33,599 nt of DNA, taken from the NCBI GenBank assembly GCA_024643505.1, contig JAHEMW010000001.1, positions 1-33,599 of the forward strand, given 5' to 3'. The translations under genes and the position numbers were made by a program. Positions 1 to 8,428 of this stretch are shown piece after piece. The notes under the pieces were generated by a model. That model did no database searches. It was not told the DNA's origin and saw nothing but the letters and a program-made list of their open reading frames with translations. Position 1 is the stretch's first letter. Each line of letters starts with the position of its first letter. The stretch comes from Demequinaceae bacterium (GTDB lineage Bacteria; Actinomycetota; Actinomycetes; Actinomycetales; Demequinaceae).

Positions 1-91
1 CGGCCACTGGGACCCCACCCGGTGGACCTCGCCCCTCATGGACACATTCATGCACGTGGAGCTCATGGGCGACGATGACCTCGGCGAGTGA
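1..91 (+). CDS. C-terminal end of an unrecognised protein (partial)
   Basis: An open frame enters from the left edge and stops with TGA at 89-91, giving a 29-residue tail that contains WTSPLMDTFMHVELMG and ends in an acidic DDDLGE stretch. The downstream GH13 gene starts 54 bases later on the same strand, so the two may share a transcript and the lost gene may belong to carbohydrate metabolism. That link is an inference from position only. The fragment is too short to assign to a family. Confidence 0.55.
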   Translation, partial: GHWDPTRWTSPLMDTFMHVELMGDDDLGE

Positions 92-145
92 GCCGCGGTG
101 GCGCGCCGCGGCGGACCCGCACTCATCGAATGAAAGGGAATCATC

Positions 146-1453
146 ATGACCTCGCCTCGCAGAACTGACGTTCGCCTCACCCACCCTGAGTGGAGCAAGA
201 ACGCCTCGATCTATCAGATCAACACGAGGCAGTTCACCGCAGAGGGCACCTTCGCGGCTGCCGCTGGCCACCTTCCGCGGCTTGCCGCGCTTGGGGTTCG
301 AATCCTGTGGCTGATGCCGGTGCACGAGATCGGCGAACTCAACCGCAAGGGCGCGCTCGGCAGCCCCTACGCCGTCAAGGACTACTACAGCGTCAACCCC
401 GAATTCGGGACTCTTGCCGACCTCCGTGCTTTCGTGGACGCCGCCCACGACCTCGGGATGTACGTCATCCTCGACTGGGTCGCGAATCACACGGCGTGGG
501 ACAACCCGCTGACTGAAACGCACCCCGAGTGGTACGCCAGGGACTGGAAGGGCGGCCTGCAGCCGTCGCCGTGGTGGGACTGGGACGACATCGTCGACCT
601 GGACTACGACGCGCAAGGCGTGCGGCCTTATATGACAGACGCCATGTCCTATTGGGTGCGTGAGGTCGACGTCGACGGCTTCCGCTGCGACGTCGCAGGG
701 TTCGTTCCGACCCACTTCTGGGAGGAGGTGCGGGCCGAATTGGAGCGGATCAAGCCTGTGTTCATGCTCGCCGAATGGGAGGCACGCGACCTCCACGACG
801 CCGCCTTTGACATGACATACGCGTGGAGCTGGAACCTCGCGATGCATCAGATCGCGTTGGGCCATGCCGACGTCGACGCGCTCCGGGTCTACTACGCCTG
901 GAACGAGAAGGCCTTCCAGGACGACGGAATGCGGATGCTGTTCGTCACCAACCACGACATGAACGCGTGGGAGGGAACCGAATTCGAGAAGTTCGGCGAC
1001 GGCGTCGAGGCGGCGATCGTGCTGAGCGCGGTGAGCGACGGCATGGTGCTGGTCTACAACGGCCAGGAAGCTGGCAACGACCGTCGCCTCGACTTCTTCG
1101 ACCGCGATCCGATCGAGTGGCGTGAGCACCCGATGGGGGAGTTGTACCGCCGGCTGATCGCGCTCAAGAGCGCAAACCAGGCGCTGTGGAACGGGCACTG
1201 GGGCGGACGCATGGTCGAGGTGCGCACCGACGCCCCGTCCCGCGTCATCGCGTTCGTGCGTCGGGCCGGCAGCCACGCCGTCTTCGCGGTGCTCAACCTG
1301 TCAGCGGAAGCGATCACCGCCGTCCTTACTGACGGGCCGTTCGCGGGGTCATGGGACGACATCGACGGCGGTGACGTGGCGTTCTCCGAGGGAGCGTCGG
1401 TGGAGCTCCCTGCGTGGGGGTACCGCGTCCTCGTCCAAGGGCCCACGTCGTAA
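146..1453 (+). CDS. GH13 alpha-amylase family glycosidase
   Basis: A 435-residue cytoplasmic (no signal peptide) TIM-barrel glycosidase of the alpha-amylase clan. All four GH13 signature regions are readable: region I DWVANH at residues 110-115, region II GFRCD at 178-182 with Arg180 and the nucleophile Asp182, region III LAEW with the acid/base Glu210, and region IV NHD at 269-271. A small all-beta domain C follows from about residue 350. The purine-rich AAAGGGAA a few bases before the ATG serves as ribosome binding site. The family retains the anomeric configuration and cleaves or transfers alpha-1,4/1,6 glucosidic bonds. At 435 residues it is near the short end of the family, with a compact B domain, so a small maltooligosaccharide substrate is plausible, but the exact specificity cannot be read from sequence. 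It may be co-transcribed with the truncated gene to its left. Confidence 0.9.
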   Translation: MTSPRRTDVRLTHPEWSKNASIYQINTRQFTAEGTFAAAAGHLPRLAALGVRILWLMPVHEIGELNRKGALGSPYAVKDYYSVNPEFGTLADLRAFVDAAHDLGMYVILDWVANHTAWDNPLTETHPEWYARDWKGGLQPSPWWDWDDIVDLDYDAQGVRPYMTDAMSYWVREVDVDGFRCDVAGFVPTHFWEEVRAELERIKPVFMLAEWEARDLHDAAFDMTYAWSWNLAMHQIALGHADVDALRVYYAWNEKAFQDDGMRMLFVTNHDMNAWEGTEFEKFGDGVEAAIVLSAVSDGMVLVYNGQEAGNDRRLDFFDRDPIEWREHPMGELYRRLIALKSANQALWNGHWGGRMVEVRTDAPSRVIAFVRRAGSHAVFAVLNLSAEAITAVLTDGPFAGSWDDIDGGDVAFSEGASVELPAWGYRVLVQGPTS

Positions 1454-1694
1454 CCGCGCGTACCGCTTGACGGGGACCTTCGCACCGCTCAGAATCACTC
1501 CAACAGTGCGTGTCGTCTGCACAAGTCGGCGCGCACTGTCTGCGCGTGGCGGCAGCCGCGCATGACGGCCACCGCGCCCGTCTGGCCGCTCGACGACAGC
1601 CGACTCCTTCGCCGACACTTCTCGCCGCAGACGGCCCTCAGCGCGCGGCGTGGTGTTCAGGTGCATGCCCGGGCACTATTACGGTGGAGGCGTG

Positions 1695-4600
1695 GTGGAC
1701 TACATCGGGCGCGCCCTCGTGGCGGATGCCCTCGAGCAGTGGCGCGAACAGTTGCGCGAATCCGCTGCCGCGTCCGCGTTGCGCGATGTCACCTACGCGG
1801 AGCCAACGCTCATCGATCTCGGTGACGCCCATCCGGGCGGGCTCGCGCCATTCTTCGCCGGGCGTCCCACGCTGCTGAGTGGGTTGATCCGCAACCCCGT
1901 CCGCCAGCGGGGTGCATTCCATCGCGGCGCGCTCATTCGCGAACACGCGCGTCGGGTGCAGGCTGCGACGGGCGACTGGACCGCTGCGCTCGCGGTCGGT
2001 ACGGCGGCATGGACCGAGAACGGGCAGCCCCGCGAAGTGCCACTCGTGCTTCGACCGGTGGGATGGGACGAGGCGAGGGACGGCGACGCATACGTGACGA
2101 TGGGAGATGCCGTCGTGCTGAATCCCGTTGCCGCGGCGCTGTTCAAGGATCGCGGCATTGCCGAGGGACTCGAGCAGATGCTGCCGTCGACTGGCGGCGG
2201 CACCGCATTCGACCCGCGCCCGCTGTGGGACGTGGTGCGCGAGCGCGGCACAGCGCTTGGCCCGCACTTCGAAGTCCGCGAACGCCTGCTCCTCGGGGTG
2301 TTCGATGACCCAGAGCAGCGACTCGTAGACGACCTCGACGACCTCGGCGACGCGCTTCGCCATTCGGACGTGATCGCTGCGGTCGCGGGGGATCACGACG
2401 CCGCAGGTCGCCTCGCGGTGCCAATCCCCGCATTTTCAACCGGGGACAGGGATCCCTTTTCCGAGCGAGGGCTTGGGGATCTCGACGACGCGCAGTTCGC
2501 GGCGCTTGATGTCGTGGCAACGGGACGGTCGGTCTTTGTGCAGACGGCGCCCGGCGCAGACGCGGTCGGCACCGTGGTCGCGATTGCCGCTGACGGCGCT
2601 GCGTCGGGCAAGTCCGTCCTTGTTGTGGCCGGCAACGCGGCGGGGAGGTCAGCTGTCGCCGCGCGCCTCGAACAGTGGGGAGCCAAAGACGTTGCCGTCG
2701 AGGGTGACGACGAGGCGTGGGACGCCAGCGCTCGTGCGAGCCTGCTCGAGGCGATGACCGCAGGAAATCCTGACGTCGACGACGATCGCGTGCGCGAGGC
2801 TGGCGAGGCCTTGCTGGCGGCGCGGCGCGATGTTCAGCGCAGGTTCGATGCCCTCCATCGGTCGTACCGGCCGTGGGATGTCAGCGCGTTTGAGGCAGTG
2901 CAAGCCCTCGTGCGGTTGACGTCCACTGACCCAGCTCCGGTTACGACGGTGCGGTTGGGATCGGCCGCGGCGGCGGTGGTCGCCGAACATGGGTTCGCCT
3001 CGGTTGCCGCCGCGCTCGTCGACGCGATCGCCAGCGACGTCGACGAGGATTCTCAAGGGGTGTCCGACGTCTCCAGCGAGCCGGTGAATCTGGTGCCCTG
3101 GTGGTCGGCGGTCACGGACGATCCCCGCGAGGGAGGTTCCCTTGACGAAGCCCTCGCGACCTTGCTCATGCGTCACCTTCCCAAGTTGCGGGCCGAGGCG
3201 GCGATCGCAGCGCATGAGACTGGGCTAGACGAGGCGATATCGCTCGCAGAATGGATGGACCAGGTCGCCCTGTTTACCGACCTTCGCGCCACGCTCGACA
3301 TCTTCTCGCCCGCAGTGTTCCATCGTTCCCTTCACGACATCGTGTCCGCGACGGCACCGAACGCCGCGCGCGAGAGCACGCTTGTGCGGCGTGACCGGCG
3401 CGCGCTGACGCGCAGGGCCGTGGAACTTCTCCGCCCGGGGCGAAGCAAGGCGACGCTGCACGCCGACCTGCAATCCGCGCACCAGCAATCGCTTCGGTGG
3501 CGTGCGATGTGCTCGGCGGGCGGCTGGCCGGCCGTGCCCGACGACTTCGACGTGTTCGCGGATCGCGCGGATCTCGCCTCGCTGTTGTGGGCGCGGATCG
3601 CCGACGCCGTGGGTGAAGTCACGGGACAGTTGAGTCTGCCGGAGCGCCCGTGGGACGAGATGATCGGTGCGCTGTCCACTCTCGCAGAGGGGATCCCCGG
3701 CGATCTTGAAGCCGTGCGCATGCACCCCCTCGAGCGGGATCTCGACGACGTGGGACTTGGCGAGCTGCGAGATGACCTGCGAGAGCGCCGTGTCGATGCC
3801 GTGCAGGCCCGGCGCGACCTCGAGTTCGCGTGGTGGGCGTCGGCGTTTGACGTCATCGTCGCGGCTGACGCGCGACTCACGGAAACCGGTGCCATCGGCG
3901 CTGCGGTCGAGGAGTTCCTGCGCGCCGACGCCGCGTTCTCGGGTATGCGCGTCGGCCCGCTGCTTCGCGCGGTCGCCGAGCGGCGGCGCACCGCGATCGC
4001 GCGCCACCAGGACAGCGCGCGCGACCTTTTTTCCGCGCTCGTCGAGGGTTCCGGCGCGCCGTTCAGGGAACTTTGGCGTGACCACACCGCGGTGGTCAAG
4101 GCGTTGCGGCCCGTCGTGCTGTGCCAGGCGGAGCACGTCACGCGGATCGCCCCGCCCGAGGCGATCGTCGACACCGCCGTGGTCATCGCGGCCGAGTCGC
4201 TTGCCCTCGCCCAGCTTGTCCCGGCGCTCGCGCGTGCGAGGCAAGTCGTCATCGTCGGTGATGCCGAGGCGGCCACCCGGTCTGCGGTGACCGCGCTCGC
4301 CGCGCTGCTGCCTGCCGTTGTCATTCCGGCGCTCCCGCAGCCGCGTGACCCGCGCGTGAGCGCCGTTCTCGCCCACGCTTCGTACGGACGGGTGATCCAA
4401 GCGCTCCCCGCGGCGGGCAAGCGCCGGCTCCTCGGCGTGACCTTTGTCGATGCCGTCGGCTCGCCCGTCGCGGGCCACATCGGCGTCGAGTCCACTCGCG
4501 CAGAGGTGATGAGCGTGCTGCACCACGTGGTGTCAGCTGCGCGCTCGCTTCCCCGGCGGAGCATCGCGATCATCGCTGGCAATGACCTGCATGCGGGGCG

Positions 4601-5654
4601 AGTGAGCGACGCTCTGGCGCAGCGTGACCCGCGGCTCGTTGACCGGATTCCGGTTGTTTCCCTGGGCGGGGCAGCGGGCCTCGACGTCGACGAAGTGGTC
4701 CTCACACCCGGCTACGCCACCGACGCCCGCGGCAGCGTCCCGCGAAACGTGGGGGTGTTGGGCGAGGACGTCGGCCGCCGCGCCCTCACCCAAGCGCTCG
4801 TTGCGACGCACGAACGACTCACTCTTGTCACCTCGATGACCGCGGAGCAGTGGGGAGACGTTGCCGACACGTTCGGGGACGCGGAAGGCGTCGAGGGATT
4901 GCGGGACCTGCTCGTGGCGGCCTCAAGTCCCGCGGTCGCTCCGGAGCCCGTTGAGCCCGGCCCCGCCGATTGGCTTCTCAGCGAAATCGCGGCGCGACTG
5001 CGCGACGAGGGCTATGCGGTGCGAGTGCGTTATGGCCAAGGCGCCGACACCATCCCGCTCGTGGCAGGGGGGAAGCACGAGCGCACCTACCGCGTCGCGG
5101 TGGTGACAGACGAGTCGCCGATGGGCCAATCCGTGAGCGTGCGTGATCGTGTGCGCCGCCAGCAGGCGTCGCTCGAGGCTCTTGGCTGGGTGGTGATTCC
5201 CCTCTGGACGGTGGACGTGTTCACGGATCCAGACGCGACGCTTGATGCCATTCGCGAAGTGCTTGACGCGGCAGTGGCAAGCGACACGATCGCGTTGCCG
5301 ACGATTCAGTTCGCCCTGCCGCCCGACCTGCTGGAGGAGCTCGCAGAGACGATTGTGGCCGAGCAGCCCGACCTGCCCGAGACCGTTCCCGTCCCGATCG
5401 TTGCCGCGCGAGACCGCACACCCCCGGTCGCGGATGACGCAGTCGCCCTCGCCGCTGACGGTCCGGCTGACCCACCCACGACGCGCGAGGGTCGTCGGGT
5501 GCGATCCGCGGATCGCACCCCGCAGACGTCCACTGGCGCCGACCGCCCCCTCATTCCCACGCGAGCGCGGGAAGACGAGGACCAGACGTGGGGCGGCTCG
5601 CGCGAGGGAAGTCGGGACGACGACATGAAGGCGGACAAGCCGCCGCATTGGTAG
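1695..5654 (+). CDS. DUF4011-type SF1 helicase/nuclease-like protein with lost ATPase motifs
   Basis: About 1319 residues with the layout of the large DUF4011 helicases: an N-terminal DUF4011-like region (about 1-235), a split SF1 helicase core (about 260-1060), and a C-terminal MTES_1575/DUF559-like nuclease-type domain (about 1090-1195), then a polar tail. The Q-motif glutamine in LDDAQFAAL is kept, but the Walker A segment (284-293) reads TAPGADAVGT instead of a GPPGTGKS-type loop, so the Lys and Ser/Thr are missing. The Walker B position (832-835) reads AAES instead of a DEAS-type motif, and the motif VI region (1028-1041) lacks the TRAR arginine finger. The nuclease core also looks eroded. 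The frame is nonetheless open for four kilobases, arguing for a maintained pseudoenzyme. The start is uncertain: GTG at 1695 has GGAGG four bases upstream, and in-frame GTG 1650, ATG 1665 and GTG 1692 are alternatives. It converges on fmdB with only 3 bases between stops. Confidence 0.75.
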   Translation: MDYIGRALVADALEQWREQLRESAAASALRDVTYAEPTLIDLGDAHPGGLAPFFAGRPTLLSGLIRNPVRQRGAFHRGALIREHARRVQAATGDWTAALAVGTAAWTENGQPREVPLVLRPVGWDEARDGDAYVTMGDAVVLNPVAAALFKDRGIAEGLEQMLPSTGGGTAFDPRPLWDVVRERGTALGPHFEVRERLLLGVFDDPEQRLVDDLDDLGDALRHSDVIAAVAGDHDAAGRLAVPIPAFSTGDRDPFSERGLGDLDDAQFAALDVVATGRSVFVQTAPGADAVGTVVAIAADGAASGKSVLVVAGNAAGRSAVAARLEQWGAKDVAVEGDDEAWDASARASLLEAMTAGNPDVDDDRVREAGEALLAARRDVQRRFDALHRSYRPWDVSAFEAVQALVRLTSTDPAPVTTVRLGSAAAAVVAEHGFASVAAALVDAIASDVDEDSQGVSDVSSEPVNLVPWWSAVTDDPREGGSLDEALATLLMRHLPKLRAEAAIAAHETGLDEAISLAEWMDQVALFTDLRATLDIFSPAVFHRSLHDIVSATAPNAARESTLVRRDRRALTRRAVELLRPGRSKATLHADLQSAHQQSLRWRAMCSAGGWPAVPDDFDVFADRADLASLLWARIADAVGEVTGQLSLPERPWDEMIGALSTLAEGIPGDLEAVRMHPLERDLDDVGLGELRDDLRERRVDAVQARRDLEFAWWASAFDVIVAADARLTETGAIGAAVEEFLRADAAFSGMRVGPLLRAVAERRRTAIARHQDSARDLFSALVEGSGAPFRELWRDHTAVVKALRPVVLCQAEHVTRIAPPEAIVDTAVVIAAESLALAQLVPALARARQVVIVGDAEAATRSAVTALAALLPAVVIPALPQPRDPRVSAVLAHASYGRVIQALPAAGKRRLLGVTFVDAVGSPVAGHIGVESTRAEVMSVLHHVVSAARSLPRRSIAIIAGNDLHAGRVSDALAQRDPRLVDRIPVVSLGGAAGLDVDEVVLTPGYATDARGSVPRNVGVLGEDVGRRALTQALVATHERLTLVTSMTAEQWGDVADTFGDAEGVEGLRDLLVAASSPAVAPEPVEPGPADWLLSEIAARLRDEGYAVRVRYGQGADTIPLVAGGKHERTYRVAVVTDESPMGQSVSVRDRVRRQQASLEALGWVVIPLWTVDVFTDPDATLDAIREVLDAAVASDTIALPTIQFALPPDLLEELAETIVAEQPDLPETVPVPIVAARDRTPPVADDAVALAADGPADPPTTREGRRVRSADRTPQTSTGADRPLIPTRAREDEDQTWGGSREGSRDDDMKADKPPHW

Positions 5655-5657
5655 GTC

Positions 5658-5867
5658 CTAGGCGGGAGTGGAGTCCGACTTCGCGGGAGTCGGCCGCGAG
5701 TCGTTGCGGTAGAACCCCGCGCCTTTGAACGCCACCCCAGGCGCGCCGACGACTCGGCGTACGCTGCTCCCGCATTGCGCGCACGCCTCGAGCGGGGTGT
5801 CGTGGATCGACTGCACCGCGTCGAAGCGATGACCGCATTCGATGCAGGCATAGGTGTACGTCGGCAT
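5658..5867 (-). CDS. FmdB-family zinc ribbon protein
   Basis: A 69-residue protein opening with MPTYTYACIECGH, the hallmark of the FmdB/Zn-ribbon regulatory family. Two CxxC pairs (Cys8/Cys11 and Cys29/Cys32) would bind one zinc. The C-terminal third is a polar tail (PTPAKSDSTPA) and likely disordered. The chosen ATG has AGGA seven bases upstream. A GTG two codons earlier is also in frame but would sit almost on top of that site. The gene follows the 5-formyl-THF cyclo-ligase by nine bases, and its AGGA overlaps the upstream stop codon, so the two form one operon. The molecular role of actinobacterial FmdB-like proteins is not established; the family name comes from a proposed regulator of formamidase genes. 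Confidence 0.85.
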   Translation of the reverse strand: MPTYTYACIECGHRFDAVQSIHDTPLEACAQCGSSVRRVVGAPGVAFKGAGFYRNDSRPTPAKSDSTPA

Positions 5868-5876
5868 GGGCACATC

Positions 5877-6506
5877 CTACGCGGGAAGCGTGAGCACACC
5901 CTCCGGCGTAATCACCGCGTCCACGCCGACGTCGTGCGGCTCGCGTGGGAGGGGCGACACCCGCGCGTCGTGGACCTCGCCGGGGAAGACCAGCGCGAAG
6001 AACCGCGCGTCAGCCCGAGCGTCCACGAGCGCTCTGTCGTACCAGCCGCCGCCCTGCCCGAGGCGTGTGCCAGCAGTGTCGACCGCGAGTGCCGGGACGA
6101 ACACGACGTCCGCCTCCGCGAGTACGTGGGAGGGGAGAAAGTCCCCTGATGGCTCTGGCGGGCGTCCGGGCGCGCGTTCCACGAGGTCGTGCGCACCGCT
6201 ATACACGGCCCATCCGCGCTGGAGGCCGTCGCCGAGAAGTGGGATGAGTACCTTGACGCCTCGGGCGTGAAGCGCGTCGATGAGGGGAACAGTGCCTGGC
6301 TCGTGCGGGCGCGATGCGTACACCGACACGCAGCGCGCGGCCTGCACCTCAGCAAGGTCGAGGGCGTGATCGCGGAGCCCAACAGCGAACTCTTGCCGCC
6401 TGCGCTCCGAGCGCTCGAGGCGCTGCTTGCGAATCGCGGCACGAAGGGCGTCCTTCGTGTCACCGGGCTCCGGAGGGAGCGGAAGTCCTTCCGGAGACGT
6501 CGCCAT
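5877..6506 (-). CDS. 5-formyltetrahydrofolate cyclo-ligase
   Basis: Converts 5-formyl-THF to 5,10-methenyl-THF with ATP, returning stored folate to one-carbon metabolism. The 209-residue length and the C-terminal signature GTRLGQGGGWYDR (residues 146-158), preceded by VPALAVD, are diagnostic of the family. The basic segment around residues 19-37 (KDALRAAIRKQR) is the usual N-terminal nucleotide-binding helix. The ATG chosen gives a family-sized protein. The open frame continues 120 codons upstream across the divergent Glp start, which is not credible coding. It leads the minus-strand pair with the FmdB gene and is divergent from the Glp/MoeA gene across about 90 bases. Confidence 0.9.
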   Translation of the reverse strand: MATSPEGLPLPPEPGDTKDALRAAIRKQRLERSERRRQEFAVGLRDHALDLAEVQAARCVSVYASRPHEPGTVPLIDALHARGVKVLIPLLGDGLQRGWAVYSGAHDLVERAPGRPPEPSGDFLPSHVLAEADVVFVPALAVDTAGTRLGQGGGWYDRALVDARADARFFALVFPGEVHDARVSPLPREPHDVGVDAVITPEGVLTLPA

Positions 6507-6538
6507 ATCCCCATTGTGCCAAATGTGAGTAAATTTCT

Positions 6539-6551
6539 GGCACCCCGTGCC
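6539..6551. promoter_or_regulatory. Short palindrome in divergent intergenic region
   Basis: GGCAC-CCC-GTGCC lies in the 90-bp gap between the divergent starts of the folate enzyme (6506) and the Glp gene (6597). The flanks are AT-rich (AAATTT, TTTCAC) for this genome, so promoters for both directions probably lie here. The palindrome could be an operator or chance. No regulator family is assigned. Confidence 0.3.
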
Positions 6552-6596
6552 ATGTTTCACACACCGATGCGTAGTAAGACAGGCAACAATGCGACA

Positions 6597-7796
6597 GTGA
6601 ACGTTCGATCGCTCCATGACCACCGCGCGGCAGTTGCCGCTGCGCTCGGCGAGATCCGCCCGCTTGAGGTTCTCCTGCCGGACGCCGCTGGCGCGACGCT
6701 GGCTCGAGAGGTCATCGCTGCGGGCCGGGTTCCAGCGCTCGATCTCGCCGCATTCGACGGATTTGCGGTCGCGTCGGCAGATGTTGAAGCAGCGAGCGAA
6801 GACGCGCCGATCACGTTGCCCTTGGCCTACGAGGTCGATCCGAGCGAGTCGAGTGCACGCGTGCATGTGCGTGGAACGGTCGCGAAGGTGCGTTCAGGTT
6901 CGCCGGTTCCGCGCGGCGCGACCGCGGTCGTCCGCGCCGAGCACTTCTCCCCGATGCACGTGTCCATCGACCGCCAACCTCGCGAAGGCGAGGGCATCCG
7001 ACGCGCGGGAACTGACGCGGAGGGCGGCACCGTCGCTGTGCCCGCCGGACGGCGGTTAGGGCCGCGCGAGATTGCGCTTGCCGCGGCACTGTCACACCCG
7101 CGCCTGTGGGTGAGGCCAGTGCCGCGCGTCGTCGTCATGCCGATCGGCAGCGAACTTGTCGAGCCCGGATCTCAGCGTGAGGGCGTCGTCGACTCGAATG
7201 GGCACATGCTCGCCGCCCTGGTCGCCGACGCCGGCGCCCGCGCGTATCGAGTGGGAGTGATCCCCGACGATGAGGATGTGCTTGCGGCCGCGATTGAAGA
7301 TCACGTTGTGCGAGCCGACGTCATCGTCACGACCGGCGCGCTGTCGACTGCAGACGCTTTGCCGGGGGTGCTTGCGCGGATCGGCGATGTCGATGTCGTC
7401 GATATCGCCCTGTCGCCAGGAGGTCGCCACGCGATCGGGTCGGTCGGCGGTGTGCCCGTGATTTCGATGCCCGGCCATCCCGTCTCGGCTCTCATTGCGT
7501 TCGAGGCGTACGTGCGCCCCGCTCTGCGCATGATGAGCGGATTCGTCGAACCGCATCGCGTCACCGTACGGGCCGAGGCGGACGCGCGGTGGTCGTCGCC
7601 TCCGGGGATGGTCCATGCGCTTCCCGTGAGCTTGGACCTCAACGACGAGGGCGCGGTGACCGCACGGCCAATCGGCGATCCTGACGCCGTCGGCCTCGCG
7701 GCGATCGCCGAATCGGACGGCCTCGGCTGGGTGACCGCCGACGTGACAGACGTGGGCCCCGGCGACTCGCTGTGGTGCACGGTCTGGGACCGGTAG
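6597..7796 (+). CDS. glp: MoeA/gephyrin-like protein (Glp type)
   Basis: A 399-residue MoeA-fold protein. MoeA enzymes insert molybdate into molybdopterin-AMP, while in Corynebacterium glutamicum a MoeA paralogue called Glp instead binds FtsZ and takes part in division. The MoeA domain order is visible: AAFDGFAV with Asp54 in the N-terminal part, PRGATAVV at about 105-112, the MogA-like domain with TTGALSTAD (245-253) and MPGHPVSAL (291-299), then a C-terminal beta domain. The usual SGGVS loop is changed to TGALS, while its trailing Asp is kept. No other molybdenum-cofactor genes occur in the window, and the next two genes match the Glp neighbourhood, so a divisome role is favoured by inference. 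The GTG start gives a family-like N-terminus. An upstream in-frame ATG at 6567 is possible, and neither start has a clear ribosome binding site. Confidence 0.8.
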   Translation: MNVRSLHDHRAAVAAALGEIRPLEVLLPDAAGATLAREVIAAGRVPALDLAAFDGFAVASADVEAASEDAPITLPLAYEVDPSESSARVHVRGTVAKVRSGSPVPRGATAVVRAEHFSPMHVSIDRQPREGEGIRRAGTDAEGGTVAVPAGRRLGPREIALAAALSHPRLWVRPVPRVVVMPIGSELVEPGSQREGVVDSNGHMLAALVADAGARAYRVGVIPDDEDVLAAAIEDHVVRADVIVTTGALSTADALPGVLARIGDVDVVDIALSPGGRHAIGSVGGVPVISMPGHPVSALIAFEAYVRPALRMMSGFVEPHRVTVRAEADARWSSPPGMVHALPVSLDLNDEGAVTARPIGDPDAVGLAAIAESDGLGWVTADVTDVGPGDSLWCTVWDR

Positions 7797-7800
7797 ACGC

Positions 7801-8376
7801 ATGCCCAGTGTCGTGCTTCGGCGGGACGAGATCACCGTGCGACCGCTGGTACGCCGCGACGCCACGGGGTGGCTGGCGCTCCGGCAACGCAACCGCGCCT
7901 GGCTCGAGCCGTGGGAAGCGACGGTTCCCGGTGGATCGCGCCCCCAGGCGATGACGTTTGCCGCCTACGTGCGAAGCGAGCGGACGCTGTGGCGAAAGCG
8001 TCGCGGATTTCCGATGGCGATCGAGGTAGCCGGGCAGCTCGTCGGGCGCGTGGTGGTGAGTGGCATTGAGTGGGGAGCCGAGCGCGGAGGCTCGATCGGC
8101 TACTGGATCGATCAGGAATTTGCCGGGCGTGGCATTGTCCCGCGCGCTGTCGCAATGCTCGCCGACTACGCCTTCGCCGCCGGGCTCCATCGACTGGAAA
8201 TCGCGGTGCGGCCGGAGAACAATTCCAGTCTTGCCGTCGTCGCGAAACTCGGCTTCCGCGACGAGGGGCTGCGCCCGAGCTACCTGTACATCGACGGCGA
8301 CTGGCGCGACCATCGCGTGTTCGCGCTGACCGCGAGCGAACCGCGAATCGGACCGGCGTGGAGCACAGGGTCCTGA
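7801..8376 (+). CDS. rimJ: RimJ/RimL-type GNAT N-acetyltransferase
   Basis: A 191-residue GNAT acetyltransferase that would transfer an acetyl group from acetyl-CoA to an N-terminal amine. It shows the RimJ-type opening (LRRDEITVRPLVRRDATGW), the acetyl-CoA loop EFAGRGIVPRAV (residues 106-117), and the NNSSLAVVAKLGF stretch (140-152) that closes the fold. The start lies four bases after the Glp stop, so translation is very likely coupled. The rimJ name follows from family and neighbourhood. The substrate is not known, and ribosomal protein S5, the E. coli RimJ target, should not be assumed. Confidence 0.85.
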   Translation: MPSVVLRRDEITVRPLVRRDATGWLALRQRNRAWLEPWEATVPGGSRPQAMTFAAYVRSERTLWRKRRGFPMAIEVAGQLVGRVVVSGIEWGAERGGSIGYWIDQEFAGRGIVPRAVAMLADYAFAAGLHRLEIAVRPENNSSLAVVAKLGFRDEGLRPSYLYIDGDWRDHRVFALTASEPRIGPAWSTGS

Positions 8377-8428
8377 CACGCCGCGTGCCATCCGCGCCGA
8401 TAACCGCCCCCGCCCGTACGGTCATCTC

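Noticed and set aside
6189-6596. Upstream extension of the Glp frame
   Set aside because: It overlaps the folate cyclo-ligase gene on the opposite strand, and the first part has no MoeA similarity.
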